The notes beneath the pieces are model-generated. The model ran no database searches, was not told the DNA's origin, and saw only the letters and a list, made by a program, of their open reading frames with translations. DNA of 64,000 bases from Acidobacteriota bacterium (lineage in GTDB: Bacteria; Acidobacteriota; Thermoanaerobaculia; Thermoanaerobaculales; Thermoanaerobaculaceae), in contig PMLC01000079.1 of NCBI GenBank assembly GCA_003158745.1, positions 1 through 64,000 of the forward strand. The letters are read 5' to 3'. Shown here piece by piece: positions 56,979 through 64,000 of the stretch (position 1 is the stretch's first letter; each line of letters opens with the position of its first letter). A program made the position numbers and the translations under genes.

Positions 56979-57875
56979 GTGCCCTGGCGTCTCGACGAGT
57001 TCACCGCCTACGTGCGCGACGAACGCAACCTCTCGCCCAACACGCTGCGGGCGTACGAGCGCGAGATTTCACAGTTCGTCGCCTTCGCGGGCGGCGAGAT
57101 GGGGTGCGCCGATCCGCGCGGCGTGAGCGCGAACGTCATCCGCGCCTACCTTGCGCACCTGCACGGCAGGAAACTGGCCCGGGTCTCGACGCAGCGGGCG
57201 CTCGCCGCGCTGCGGACGTACTTCCGGTTCCTGGGCCGCGAAGGTGAGGTGCAGACCAACCCTGCCAAGGTTGTGCCGACTCCGCGAGCCCCAAAGAAGC
57301 TGCCGGAGGTGGTGACGGCGCCCCAACTCGCTGAGCTGCTCGAGGCACTACCGCAGGACCCCGCGGGACGACGCGACCGGGCGGCACTCGAGCTGCTCTA
57401 CGGATCCGGGGTGCGCGCGAGCGAGCTGGTAGGGCTCGACCTCGATGACGTGGACTTGACCCGGCGGCTCGCCCGGGTGCAGGGCAAGGGCGGCAAGGAG
57501 CGCCTCGTCCCGTTCGGCCGCGAGGCCGAGCGTGCCTTGCGGGCGTACCTCCCCGACCGTGCGGCGTGGCGCTCGCACGGCCGAGAGCTGCCGTCCGGCG
57601 AGCCGCTCTTCGTCAACCAGCGCGGTGGGAGGTTGTCGGACCGTTCGCTACGCCGAATCCTCGAAGCCGCGGTGTTCCGCGTGGCGATGGCGACCCACAT
57701 CCACCCCCACACGCTACGCCACGCGTTCGCCACCCACCTTCTGGAGGCAGGGATGGACCTGCGGGCGATCCAGGAGCTGCTCGGCCACGCGTCGCTGTCC
57801 ACCACGCAGCGCTACACGCACCTCGACTTCGCTCACCTGATGGACACCTACAACAAGGCGCATCCGAAGGCCTGA
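56979..57875 (+). CDS. xerC: Tyrosine recombinase XerC/XerD
   Basis: Resolves chromosome dimers at dif with a partner Xer protein. The 298-residue product has an N-terminal SAM-like DNA-binding domain (about residues 1-90) and a catalytic domain with Arg in GSGVRASELVGLDLDDVD, Lys in QGKGGKERLVPF, HTLRHAFATHLLEAG, GHASLSTT and the Tyr of QRYTHL. GTG 56979 is chosen because the conserved PWRLDEFTAYVRDER follows directly and no other in-frame start is close. The hslV neighbourhood suggests XerC/CodV. Confidence 0.93.
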   Translation: MPWRLDEFTAYVRDERNLSPNTLRAYEREISQFVAFAGGEMGCADPRGVSANVIRAYLAHLHGRKLARVSTQRALAALRTYFRFLGREGEVQTNPAKVVPTPRAPKKLPEVVTAPQLAELLEALPQDPAGRRDRAALELLYGSGVRASELVGLDLDDVDLTRRLARVQGKGGKERLVPFGREAERALRAYLPDRAAWRSHGRELPSGEPLFVNQRGGRLSDRSLRRILEAAVFRVAMATHIHPHTLRHAFATHLLEAGMDLRAIQELLGHASLSTTQRYTHLDFAHLMDTYNKAHPKA

Positions 57876-57909
57876 AGGACGGCAGGTCGGGCGTCGTCGG
57901 CCGACGTGC

Positions 57910-58791
57910 TCAGTTCGAGAAGAGCAAGGCGATGCCGACGAACGTGACTGCGGTGCCGGTGAGCGCGCGAGCTGTCGGCCGGTAGCGTTCCGTGGCCATC
58001 AGAAGCGGGATCACGAGCACGGGGGTGGTCGCCATTAGGGTTGCTGCGATCCCCACGTCGGTAAAGCGGGCGGCCACGAGCGACATCCAGACTCCGAGGA
58101 AGGGGCCGAACACAGCCCCGCCCAGGAGGAAGGGCCACGCACGCCGCACCGACCCGGGCACGTCGAGGGCGTACACGCGGCCTGTGAATGCCGTGAGCGT
58201 CCAGATCAACGACGTGGCGGCAGCCATCCGGACCCAGGTTGCGGTGAGCGCTGGCATCTCCCCCGCCATGCCGATCTTTGCCAGCACAAATCCCACCCCC
58301 TGGCACACGGCGCCCACGAGCGCCAGCGCGACGCCAGTAATCTCCCGACGGCCGTTCACCTCTCCCGCCTTGCGCTCACCCACCACCCACGACACCCCTG
58401 CAAGGGTGGTTACAATCCCCAATAGCGCCGTGCGGCCGGGGTGCTCCTTGAGCAGCACCAAGCCTGCCAATGAGGCAAAAACCGGTGCCATGGCCATAAC
58501 GAGCAGTGACAGTCTTGCCCCGATGCGCCGCAGTGCCTCGAACAAAGCAAGATCTCCGATCACGAGACCGACGATGCCGCTCAGGGCAAGGAAGAAGAGC
58601 CGCTGGCGGTTGACCGTGGCGAAGGCCGGACCGGCGAGAACCATGGTGGCGGTGAGCAGTGCGAGAGCCAGGGGCAGACGCAGGAGGTTGACGCGAAAAG
58701 CCCCAATCCGGCGCGCGGCTTCCGCAAAAAAGAGGCCGGTAAATGCCCATAGCAGGGCGGTGGCGAGGGCCGCGAGCTCTCCGGTCGGCAT
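57910..58791 (-). CDS. EamA/DMT-family transporter
   Basis: The 293-residue protein has ten predicted membrane helices in two EamA repeats, the first starting ELAALATALLWAFTGLFFAEAARRIG and the second near GVALALVGAVCQGVGFVLAKIG. It is likely an exporter or exchanger of small metabolites; the substrate is not predictable. ATG 58791 is preferred to the longer ORF-track start, which adds a non-hydrophobic extension. It is inserted between xerC and hslV on the opposite strand. Confidence 0.9.
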   Translation of the reverse strand: MPTGELAALATALLWAFTGLFFAEAARRIGAFRVNLLRLPLALALLTATMVLAGPAFATVNRQRLFFLALSGIVGLVIGDLALFEALRRIGARLSLLVMAMAPVFASLAGLVLLKEHPGRTALLGIVTTLAGVSWVVGERKAGEVNGRREITGVALALVGAVCQGVGFVLAKIGMAGEMPALTATWVRMAAATSLIWTLTAFTGRVYALDVPGSVRRAWPFLLGGAVFGPFLGVWMSLVAARFTDVGIAATLMATTPVLVIPLLMATERYRPTARALTGTAVTFVGIALLFSN

Positions 58792-58853
58792 AGGCACCGG
58801 CGGGACGCCGGCTGGTATAGGATACGCGCAACCGAGTAGGGAGGTTTGGCGAC

Positions 58854-58859
58854 TATAGT
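58854..58859 (+). promoter_or_regulatory. Possible hslVU -10 element
   Basis: TATAGT, 19 nt upstream of the hslV ATG, which has a good Shine-Dalgarno (GGGAGG). The -35 is poor. The promoter is plausible because the preceding gene is divergent. Confidence 0.4.
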
Positions 58860-58878
58860 CTGAAGCGGGAGGTGGTCC

Positions 58879-59418
58879 ATGCGCATCCGTTGGCATCACA
58901 CAACCATCTGCGCTATACGCCGGGACGGCGTTACCGCGATGGCGTGCGACGGTCAGGTCACGCTCGGGAACACGGTCCTAAAGCACGGGGCGACCAAGCT
59001 TCGGCGTCTGGGCGGCGGTCGGGTCCTGGCGGGCTTCGCGGGCTCGGTGGCGGACGCGCTCGCGCTGTTCACCCGCTTCGAGGCCAAGTTCGAGGAGTTT
59101 GCCGGCAACCTGGAGCGGGCCGCGGTGGAGCTAGCGCGCGACTGGCGCACCGACCGCGCCCTCCGCCACCTCGAGGCGATGATGGTCGTCGCCGACCGCG
59201 AACACCTCTTGCTCCTTTCCGGATCGGGCGAGGTCATCGTCCCTGACGACGGCGTGCTGGCGATCGGCTCCGGCGGGCCCGTGGCGCTCGGAGCGGCGCG
59301 AGCTCTGATCGCCCACTCGAGCCTCGAAGCCGCGGAGGTCGCGCGTGAGGCGCTTCTCATCGCCGCAGGGATCGACCTCTACACCAACGACCACATCACG
59401 GTGGAGGTGGTCCCGTGA
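58879..59418 (+). CDS. hslV: ATP-dependent protease subunit HslV
   Basis: Proteasome-like peptidase, 179 residues. After removal of the first residues the catalytic Thr would be in [24 protein letters not shown]; further conserved segments are [17 protein letters not shown] and [15 protein letters not shown]. It forms double hexameric rings capped by HslU. The stop overlaps the hslU start (GTGA). GGGAGGTGG precedes the ATG. Confidence 0.96.
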   Translation: MRIRWHHTTICAIRRDGVTAMACDGQVTLGNTVLKHGATKLRRLGGGRVLAGFAGSVADALALFTRFEAKFEEFAGNLERAAVELARDWRTDRALRHLEAMMVVADREHLLLLSGSGEVIVPDDGVLAIGSGGPVALGAARALIAHSSLEAAEVAREALLIAAGIDLYTNDHITVEVVP

Positions 59419-60731
59419 GCGCGCCGGCGTATACGCCGAGGGAGGTGGTAGCCGAACTCGACCGCTACATCGTTGGGCAGGGGGCGGCGAAGCGCTCGGT
59501 GGCGATCGCTTTGCGGAACCGCTGGCGTCGCCGACAGCTGTCAGCGGAACTTCGCCGCGAAGTGGTCCCGGCCAACATCATCTTGATCGGGCCGACCGGC
59601 GTCGGCAAGACCGAGATCGCGCGCCGCCTCGCGCGGCTTGCCAATGCGCCGTTCATCAAGGTCGAGGCCTCCAAGTTCACCGAGGTTGGCTACGTCGGAC
59701 GGGATGTTGACTCCATCATGCGCGACCTGGTGGAAGCTGCGGTCGCCACGGTTCGCGAGGAGCGCGCGGTGTCGGTTCGCGTTGCGGCCCAGCGGGCCGC
59801 GGAAGATCGGATCGTCGACCTGCTGCTGCCAACAGCGGCACCGGAGACCCGTGAGGAATCGAGACGCGCCCTGCGTCGGCTGGTGCGCGAGGGATCGCTC
59901 GAGGAGCGGGAAGTGGATGTGGAGGTCGCGCAGAGCCGCGCGCCGGTCCTCAACCTCTTCGGCGGTCAGGGAATGGAGAGCCTTGAGATGAACTTGCGTG
60001 ATGCCCTCGGAGGCGTGTTCTCCAAGCGGGAACGGCGTCGGGTCACGGTCCGTGAGGCCCGCAAGATCCTGGAGGCCGAGGAGGTCGAACGTCTGGTGGA
60101 CCGCGAGTCCGCAGAGCGGGAGGGCGTTGAAAGGGCCCAGGAGAGCGGGATCGTCTTCCTCGATGAGATCGACAAGATCGCTTCGCGGAACGCGTCCGGC
60201 GCAGGACCTGACGTCTCGCGCGAAGGGGTGCAACGTGATCTCTTGCCCCTCGTCGAGGGGACCACGGTCAACACGCGTTACGGTCAGGTATCCAGCGACC
60301 ATGTGCTGTTCATCGCGGCAGGAGCGTTCCACGTGGCCAAACCCTCCGACCTCATCCCAGAGTTGCAGGGCCGGTTTCCGGTCCGAGTCCAGCTCGACGC
60401 GCTCTCCGAGGGGGATCTCCTGCGCATCCTCACCGAGCCGGAGCATGCCCTGTTGAAGCAGCATCAGGCGCTACTCAATGCCGAGGGAGTCGAGCTTGAG
60501 ATCACGCCGGACGGCGTTGCCGAGCTCGCCCGGGTCGCCGCCGAACTGAACCGGAGCGGCGAGAACATTGGTGCTCGCCGCCTCACGACGGTTATCGAAC
60601 GCGTGCTTGAGGAAATCTCGTTCACCGCCCCCGAGCGCCAGGGCACCCATGTTGTCGTGGACGCCGGCACGGTGAAGGGGACGCTGGCGCCTCTCCTCGG
60701 GCGCGAGGACCTTGCTCGATACGTGCTGTAG
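59415..60731 (+). CDS. hslU: ATP-dependent protease ATPase subunit HslU
   Basis: AAA+ unfoldase partner of HslV, 438 residues. N-terminal [33 protein letters not shown] is diagnostic; Walker A is [15 protein letters not shown], Walker B is [10 protein letters not shown], and the I-domain (about residues 110-245) lies between. The C-terminus ends [10 protein letters not shown], matching the tail that docks into HslV. GTG start coupled to hslV. Confidence 0.97.
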   Translation: MSAPAYTPREVVAELDRYIVGQGAAKRSVAIALRNRWRRRQLSAELRREVVPANIILIGPTGVGKTEIARRLARLANAPFIKVEASKFTEVGYVGRDVDSIMRDLVEAAVATVREERAVSVRVAAQRAAEDRIVDLLLPTAAPETREESRRALRRLVREGSLEEREVDVEVAQSRAPVLNLFGGQGMESLEMNLRDALGGVFSKRERRRVTVREARKILEAEEVERLVDRESAEREGVERAQESGIVFLDEIDKIASRNASGAGPDVSREGVQRDLLPLVEGTTVNTRYGQVSSDHVLFIAAGAFHVAKPSDLIPELQGRFPVRVQLDALSEGDLLRILTEPEHALLKQHQALLNAEGVELEITPDGVAELARVAAELNRSGENIGARRLTTVIERVLEEISFTAPERQGTHVVVDAGTVKGTLAPLLGREDLARYVL

Positions 60732-60817
60732 GCGGCAGTAGAGGCGGAGAGCAGAAGAGAAAGAACGCCTTCCGCTCCTCTGCGGCTGCGACCCTCACAT
60801 CTCCAGCGTCCATTTGC

Positions 60818-60823
60818 TACAGT
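60818..60823 (+). promoter_or_regulatory. -10 element of the FN3 lipoprotein gene (near-leaderless)
   Basis: TACAGT, nine bases before ATG 60833, with no Shine-Dalgarno. Confidence 0.42.
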
Positions 60824-60832
60824 TGACACCCA

Positions 60833-61885
60833 ATGCGAACCGTCCGGACGCTGATCCTGCTGGCCGTTGCAGTACTACTTCCCGCGTGCGGCCGGAAGTC
60901 CGTGCCGCTTCCCCCCATCATCGAGGTGCCGGAAACGACCACCGACCTCTGGGGCTATCAGGACGGGACCGATATCATCCTGACCTGGGCGTACCCGCAG
61001 CTCACCCGAGGCGGTCGGCCGCTCAACGATCTGACCCGGGTGGAGGTTTGGCAACTCCAGTTGGCTCCAGGTCAGGAGCAGGTCGGCAGCGGTCCGAACG
61101 GTCAGGACCTGCGGCGACAGCTCATGCTCGGGCGCGGCAAACTGGTCGCACGCCTCGAAGGGGAAACGCTGCAGGCGGCGACGCGTGGTAGGTCATTGAC
61201 CTATCGGGAGAAACTGCCCGGGGTCTCACCGGGGACCTCACCGCCGACGCTTTGGTACGCCGTCCGATCGCGCCGGAAGGACGGCACGTCCTCGGCCCTT
61301 TCGAACTTCTTGACCTGGCAGCCGCAGCCGGTGCCTGCAACTCCCACGTGCCTCGTCGCCGAGCCGCGTGCGGACGGCATCGCGCTGTCGTGGGATGTCG
61401 TCCCTGGCGTTGAGTACGTTGTGGAGCGTCGGGTCTCGAAAAGCGTGGCATGGGAGGTCCTGCAACCGATCGGGATCGACCAGCCGGGCTTCCTCGACAC
61501 GAAGGCCGAGCAGGGGCAGACCTGGTGGTATAGGGTGCGCTCCATCGTCAAGACCACGGCCGCGACTGTCAGTCCGCCTACGCCGGAGGTCGAAGTTCCG
61601 TATCCGGACATCTACCCCCCGCCTTTAGTGACATCGTTCCTTTGTCTGCCGGAGCCGGGTCTCGTTCGCCTGCGCTGGGACGCGTCACCAGAGCCGGACA
61701 CCCGATACAAGGTCTTCCGGCGGGTCGGCAACGGAGGGTGGGAACACATGGAGGAGGCCTTCAAAGGGACCGAATACGCGGACACGTCGCCTCCTTCAGG
61801 TGAGGTGGAGTATGCAGTCAAGGCCATGGACCCAGCCGGGAACCAGTCCGACGCCGTGTACTGCAAGGTGCGAGCAGGGACGTGA
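60833..61885 (+). CDS. Lipoprotein with fibronectin type III-like domains
   Basis: The 350-residue protein has a lipoprotein signal with LLAVAVLLPACG (Cys at about residue 19). The body has about three FN3-like beta sandwiches: about residues 35-160, 165-255 (ALSWDVVPGVEYVVERRV) and 260-350 (VRLRWDASPEPDTRYKVFRRV), ending with an AVKAMDPAGNQSDAVY strand typical of FN3. It is probably anchored in the outer membrane or periplasm as a binding or structural module. The stop overlaps dapF (GTGA). Confidence 0.85.
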   Translation: MRTVRTLILLAVAVLLPACGRKSVPLPPIIEVPETTTDLWGYQDGTDIILTWAYPQLTRGGRPLNDLTRVEVWQLQLAPGQEQVGSGPNGQDLRRQLMLGRGKLVARLEGETLQAATRGRSLTYREKLPGVSPGTSPPTLWYAVRSRRKDGTSSALSNFLTWQPQPVPATPTCLVAEPRADGIALSWDVVPGVEYVVERRVSKSVAWEVLQPIGIDQPGFLDTKAEQGQTWWYRVRSIVKTTAATVSPPTPEVEVPYPDIYPPPLVTSFLCLPEPGLVRLRWDASPEPDTRYKVFRRVGNGGWEHMEEAFKGTEYADTSPPSGEVEYAVKAMDPAGNQSDAVYCKVRAGT

Positions 61886-62712
61886 GATTTGCCAAGCTCC
61901 ACGGTGCCGGCAACGACTTCCTTCTCTTCGATGGACGTTCGGAGCCGGATCTGGCCGGCAAGCTCCGGACCGCCGCGCCACGCCTCTGCCACCGCCGTTT
62001 CGGCCTGGGCGCCGACGGGATTCTCGTAGTGACTCCCACAGGTGCATCGACCGCCCGTGTCGACTACTGGAACAGCGACGGCTCCGAGGCCGACTTCTGC
62101 GCAAACGGCACGCGCTGTGCGGCGAGCTTCATCGCGGCAGCGTGGGGATGGCGCGAGATGGTCCTCAAGACCGGCTACGCCGCCATCCCGGCAGTTGTCG
62201 AGGATGGGGGGGGGATCACGTTGCGTCTTCCGGCGCCGGATGGCGTGCGGCCATGGCAGGAACTGGCAGTCCCCGGCGGAACGGCCCGTGGGCGATTCCT
62301 TCTCGTAGGGGTTCCGCACCTGATCGTGCGTGTGGATTGGCCGGACTTCTGGCAGCGGTCTCTCGCGCCGCTCGCCCCTGCGCTTCGCGCTCACCCGGAG
62401 CTCCCAGCCGGCGGGGCCAACGTGAGTTTTGCTTTCGTGACTGGGCCCCGCAAACTGGCTGTGCGCTCCTGGGAGCGTGGGGTCGAGGACGAAACCCTCT
62501 CGTGCGGATCCGGCGACGTGGCCGCAGCTCTGGTTGGGCTCGCCGATGGGTGGGTCGCCGCTCCGGTGCTGGTGCAGACCGCATCGAACCGGGTTCTGAC
62601 GGTCGAACCGCTGGGCGTCCCGCCGGACTGCCCGATTCGGTTCTCGGGCCCGGCGGAGTGGGTCGCGGAAGGAACGCTCCGGCCAGAGTTGCTGGTCGGC
62701 GAACCGAGCTGA
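61882..62712 (+). CDS. dapF: Diaminopimelate epimerase
   Basis: Converts LL-DAP to meso-DAP for lysine and peptidoglycan synthesis. The 276-residue product has KLHGAGNDFLLFDG, the first catalytic Cys in DGSEADFCANGTRC (CGNG is usual; Ala replaces the first Gly) and the second in ETLSCGSGDVAAAL. The two-domain pseudo-symmetric fold fits the family length. The GTG start is coupled to the FN3 lipoprotein stop. Confidence 0.92.
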   Translation: MRFAKLHGAGNDFLLFDGRSEPDLAGKLRTAAPRLCHRRFGLGADGILVVTPTGASTARVDYWNSDGSEADFCANGTRCAASFIAAAWGWREMVLKTGYAAIPAVVEDGGGITLRLPAPDGVRPWQELAVPGGTARGRFLLVGVPHLIVRVDWPDFWQRSLAPLAPALRAHPELPAGGANVSFAFVTGPRKLAVRSWERGVEDETLSCGSGDVAAALVGLADGWVAAPVLVQTASNRVLTVEPLGVPPDCPIRFSGPAEWVAEGTLRPELLVGEPS

Positions 62713-62736
62713 GAACCCCTCGTCGCTGCGGAGCGG

Positions 62737-63291
62737 GTGGATGTACACGAAACGGTCCTTCGTGTGGCTCTAGTGGGCGTGGACACGACCACCGCTGATC
62801 TGGTGCGGACCGCCCTCGAAGGGGACAGGGACGCATTCGGGGTCCTGGTCGAGAGCCACTGGGACCGTCTCGTGCGCCTGGCCCGCTCGGTGGTCGGGGA
62901 CGCGGAGGCCGAGGACGTGGTCCAGGACTCCCTGGTGGTGGCCTGGACACGTCTGGCAAGGCTGTCCGATCCGCAGAGTTTCGGTCCATGGGTGAGCCGC
63001 ATCGTCTTCCGGCGCTGCCTGCGCGCGAGCCGGCGGCAGCGGGGGCGGGTTTCCCTCGACGCCGTCCCTGAGCCTTCTCGGTGGTGCGATCCCGAGGTTT
63101 CGGTCAGCGCATGGCAGGTGCTTGCCCGCCTCGCGCCGCGCCAGAGCGCCGTCCTTCACCTCACTGCGGTGGAGGGGATGACGGATGCCGAGATCGCCCG
63201 GATTCTCGGCATCACACCAGCGTCGGTCCGGGCGCACAGGAGGCGGGCGCGGGCGGGCGTCGCCCGCATCGTTCGTGGAGGCACGTCATGA
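62737..63291 (+). CDS. ECF-type RNA polymerase sigma factor
   Basis: The 184-residue sigma-70 family protein has region 2 (ALEGDRDAFGVLVESHWDRLVRLARSVVGDAEAEDVVQDSLVVAW) and region 4 (LAPRQSAVLHLTAVEGMTDAEIARILGITPASVRAHRRRAR), with no region 3, so it is an ECF factor. The GTG start at 62737 is provisional. The stop overlaps the next gene (ATGA), as is common for a sigma and its anti-sigma. It lies 24 bp behind dapF. Confidence 0.92.
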   Translation: MDVHETVLRVALVGVDTTTADLVRTALEGDRDAFGVLVESHWDRLVRLARSVVGDAEAEDVVQDSLVVAWTRLARLSDPQSFGPWVSRIVFRRCLRASRRQRGRVSLDAVPEPSRWCDPEVSVSAWQVLARLAPRQSAVLHLTAVEGMTDAEIARILGITPASVRAHRRRARAGVARIVRGGTS

Positions 63292-63647
63292 GAGATCCAG
63301 ACCGTGATGATCTGGTGATGTCGTTCGAGGATCGGCTTCGCGAGTGGAGCCGGCGTTCCCCAAACCTCCCAACGAGTATCGCCCGGACGCGAGTCCTGGC
63401 GCGCCTGCCGGAGGTTTCGCGGCCCGTGCCGTGGCTGCGGCTCGCCGCCGCGGCCGCGTTGGTGGTGGTGCTGGTAGTGGCGGTGTGGCGGGGGTCGCCT
63501 CGTCCGGCTGGCGAGGTAAAAGGGAGCATCGCGTGGAACTGCCCACCCCCACTTGATCGAAACATCGTTGTCTGGCAACTCGACGACAGAACGACCGTCT
63601 ACTTCGCGCTGCGTCCGGGCGAACCGGACAAGGGAGGTGTGTCATGA
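63288..63647 (+). CDS. Candidate anti-sigma membrane protein
   Basis: The 119-residue protein has an N-terminal cytoplasmic part (about 48 residues, DLVMSFEDRLREWSRRSPNL), one membrane helix (LRLAAAAALVVVLVVAVW, about residues 50-67) and a short outer domain with a WNCPPPLDRNIVVWQLD segment. No zinc-binding HxxxCxxC motif is present, so it is not a ZAS-type anti-sigma. The function is inferred from translational coupling to the sigma gene and the topology. It overlaps the following gene by four bases. Confidence 0.65.
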   Translation: MRDPDRDDLVMSFEDRLREWSRRSPNLPTSIARTRVLARLPEVSRPVPWLRLAAAAALVVVLVVAVWRGSPRPAGEVKGSIAWNCPPPLDRNIVVWQLDDRTTVYFALRPGEPDKGGVS

Positions 63648-64000
63648 CGCGTCTCGTGCGTGTTGTTTCGATGGCTGTTGTGTTGCTGTCTATCGGAGGG
63701 ATTTCGTCGGACGCAGCGGTGATCGAGACGGAGGGCGTTCTCACGTTCTTCCGTGTGCTGGCGGGCAGCCCGGCGCCGGCTTCGGGCCAGGCCGAAGCCA
63801 TTCTCGTGGTGCCCGGCACCGTGGTGATGCCGGGATTGAGCCCCGAGCAGGACGCCACCAACATGCTTGACCTGATGAAACGGCTCAAGGACACGTACCG
63901 GCTCGGCGATCTCGCAATCACGAACTCCTTGATCGTCCCGATGAAGCCCGGGGTGGAGACCACGGTTCCGAGCTTCGCTGGAGATGCCAGCGTCCGCGCG
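63644..64000 (+). CDS. Secreted protein, 5' part (runs off the window)
   Basis: Read from the nucleotide sequence; in the ORF track only shadow frames are listed here. ATG 63644 overlaps the previous stop (ATGA) with GGGAGG upstream. The first 119 residues start with a signal peptide (MTRLVRVVSMAVVLLSIGGISSDA), followed by VIETEGVLTFFRVLAG and a segment with VVPGTVVMPGLSPEQDATNMLDLMKRLKDTY. I do not recognise the family. The position behind sigma and anti-sigma suggests a product of the same regulon. Incomplete at the 3' end. Confidence 0.75.
   Translation, partial: MTRLVRVVSMAVVLLSIGGISSDAAVIETEGVLTFFRVLAGSPAPASGQAEAILVVPGTVVMPGLSPEQDATNMLDLMKRLKDTYRLGDLAITNSLIVPMKPGVETTVPSFAGDASVRA

Noticed and set aside
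60325-60340. parS-like GTTCCACGTGG inside hslU
   Set aside because: Only one half matches the consensus; the right arm GTGGCCAAA diverges, and it is within conserved hslU coding sequence.
60732-60832. Possible terminator after hslU (GCAGAAGAG...CTCCTCTGC)
   Set aside because: The stem has a mismatch, the loop is long and no T-run follows; not supported.

Overview
The window is GC-rich, gene-dense bacterial chromosome that includes the replication-origin neighbourhood. Evidence for a diderm (outer-membrane) bacterium: several lipoproteins with lipoboxes, a protein ending in an outer-membrane-type barrel, HslVU, a bactofilin and FeoB. Taxonomy is inference. Gene content, GC, the bactofilin behind parAB and the peptidase/PD40/barrel protein suggest Acidobacteriota (Thermoanaerobaculia/Holophagae-like), but no 16S or marker phylogeny was possible. 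There is no CRISPR array, insertion sequence or prophage.

Layout. 0.2-1.1 kb: a membrane-anchored HExxH protein. 1.37-1.72 kb: four tRNAs (Arg-CCG, His, Arg-TCT, Pro-TGG). 1.9-5.5 kb, minus strand: lipoate-ligase-like gene, amidase, GerMN protein, rph. 5.5-6.3 kb: MBL-fold phosphodiesterase. 6.6-9.5 kb, minus strand: a MocR regulator followed by pdxS-pdxT (PLP synthesis). 9.8-10.4 kb: transaldolase. 10.4-19.1 kb, minus strand: dnaA-dnaN-recF-gyrB-gyrA. 19.2-24.1 kb, plus strand: rpmH-rnpA-yidD-yidC-rsmG-parA-parB-bactofilin, with a parS site over the rsmG stop. The likely oriC is between dnaA and dnaN. 24.1-28.1 kb: an iron island of fur, feoB, a Cys-rich small protein and two tandem DtxR-family regulators. 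28.1-31.3 kb, minus strand: tyrS and a degenerate M16-like exported protein. 32.2-38.9 kb, minus strand: a four-gene glycoconjugate/exopolysaccharide operon. 39-42.1 kb: serS, a small exported protein and a broken GT39-like gene. 42.2-44.8 kb: DinB protein and OPT transporter. 44.9-48.8 kb, minus strand: TPR lipoprotein, CsgG-like protein, and a peptidase-MA/PD40/barrel protein. 48.9-60.7 kb: the Firmicutes-like order dprA-topA-trmFO-xerC-hslV-hslU, interrupted by opposite-strand insertions (lipoprotein; asnB plus RluE-like; EamA transporter). 60.8-64 kb: FN3 lipoprotein, dapF, ECF sigma factor, candidate anti-sigma protein and a secreted protein cut by the window edge.

Regulation visible in the sequence. 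Several promoters fit TTGACA-17-TAnnnT. At least ten genes have a -10 hexamer only 3-10 nt before the start codon and no Shine-Dalgarno, which implies leaderless mRNAs. Others carry strong GGAGG sites and form operons with ATGA/GTGA overlaps. Two divergent pairs share a near-palindromic -10 (TATnATA).

The observations most worth following are the leaderless class and its symmetric divergent promoters, the iron island with three metalloregulators and a palindrome over the feoB -35, the missing canonical starts of rnpA and the RluE-like gene, and the peptidase/propeller/barrel protein. I did not find a clearly new defence or mobile system.
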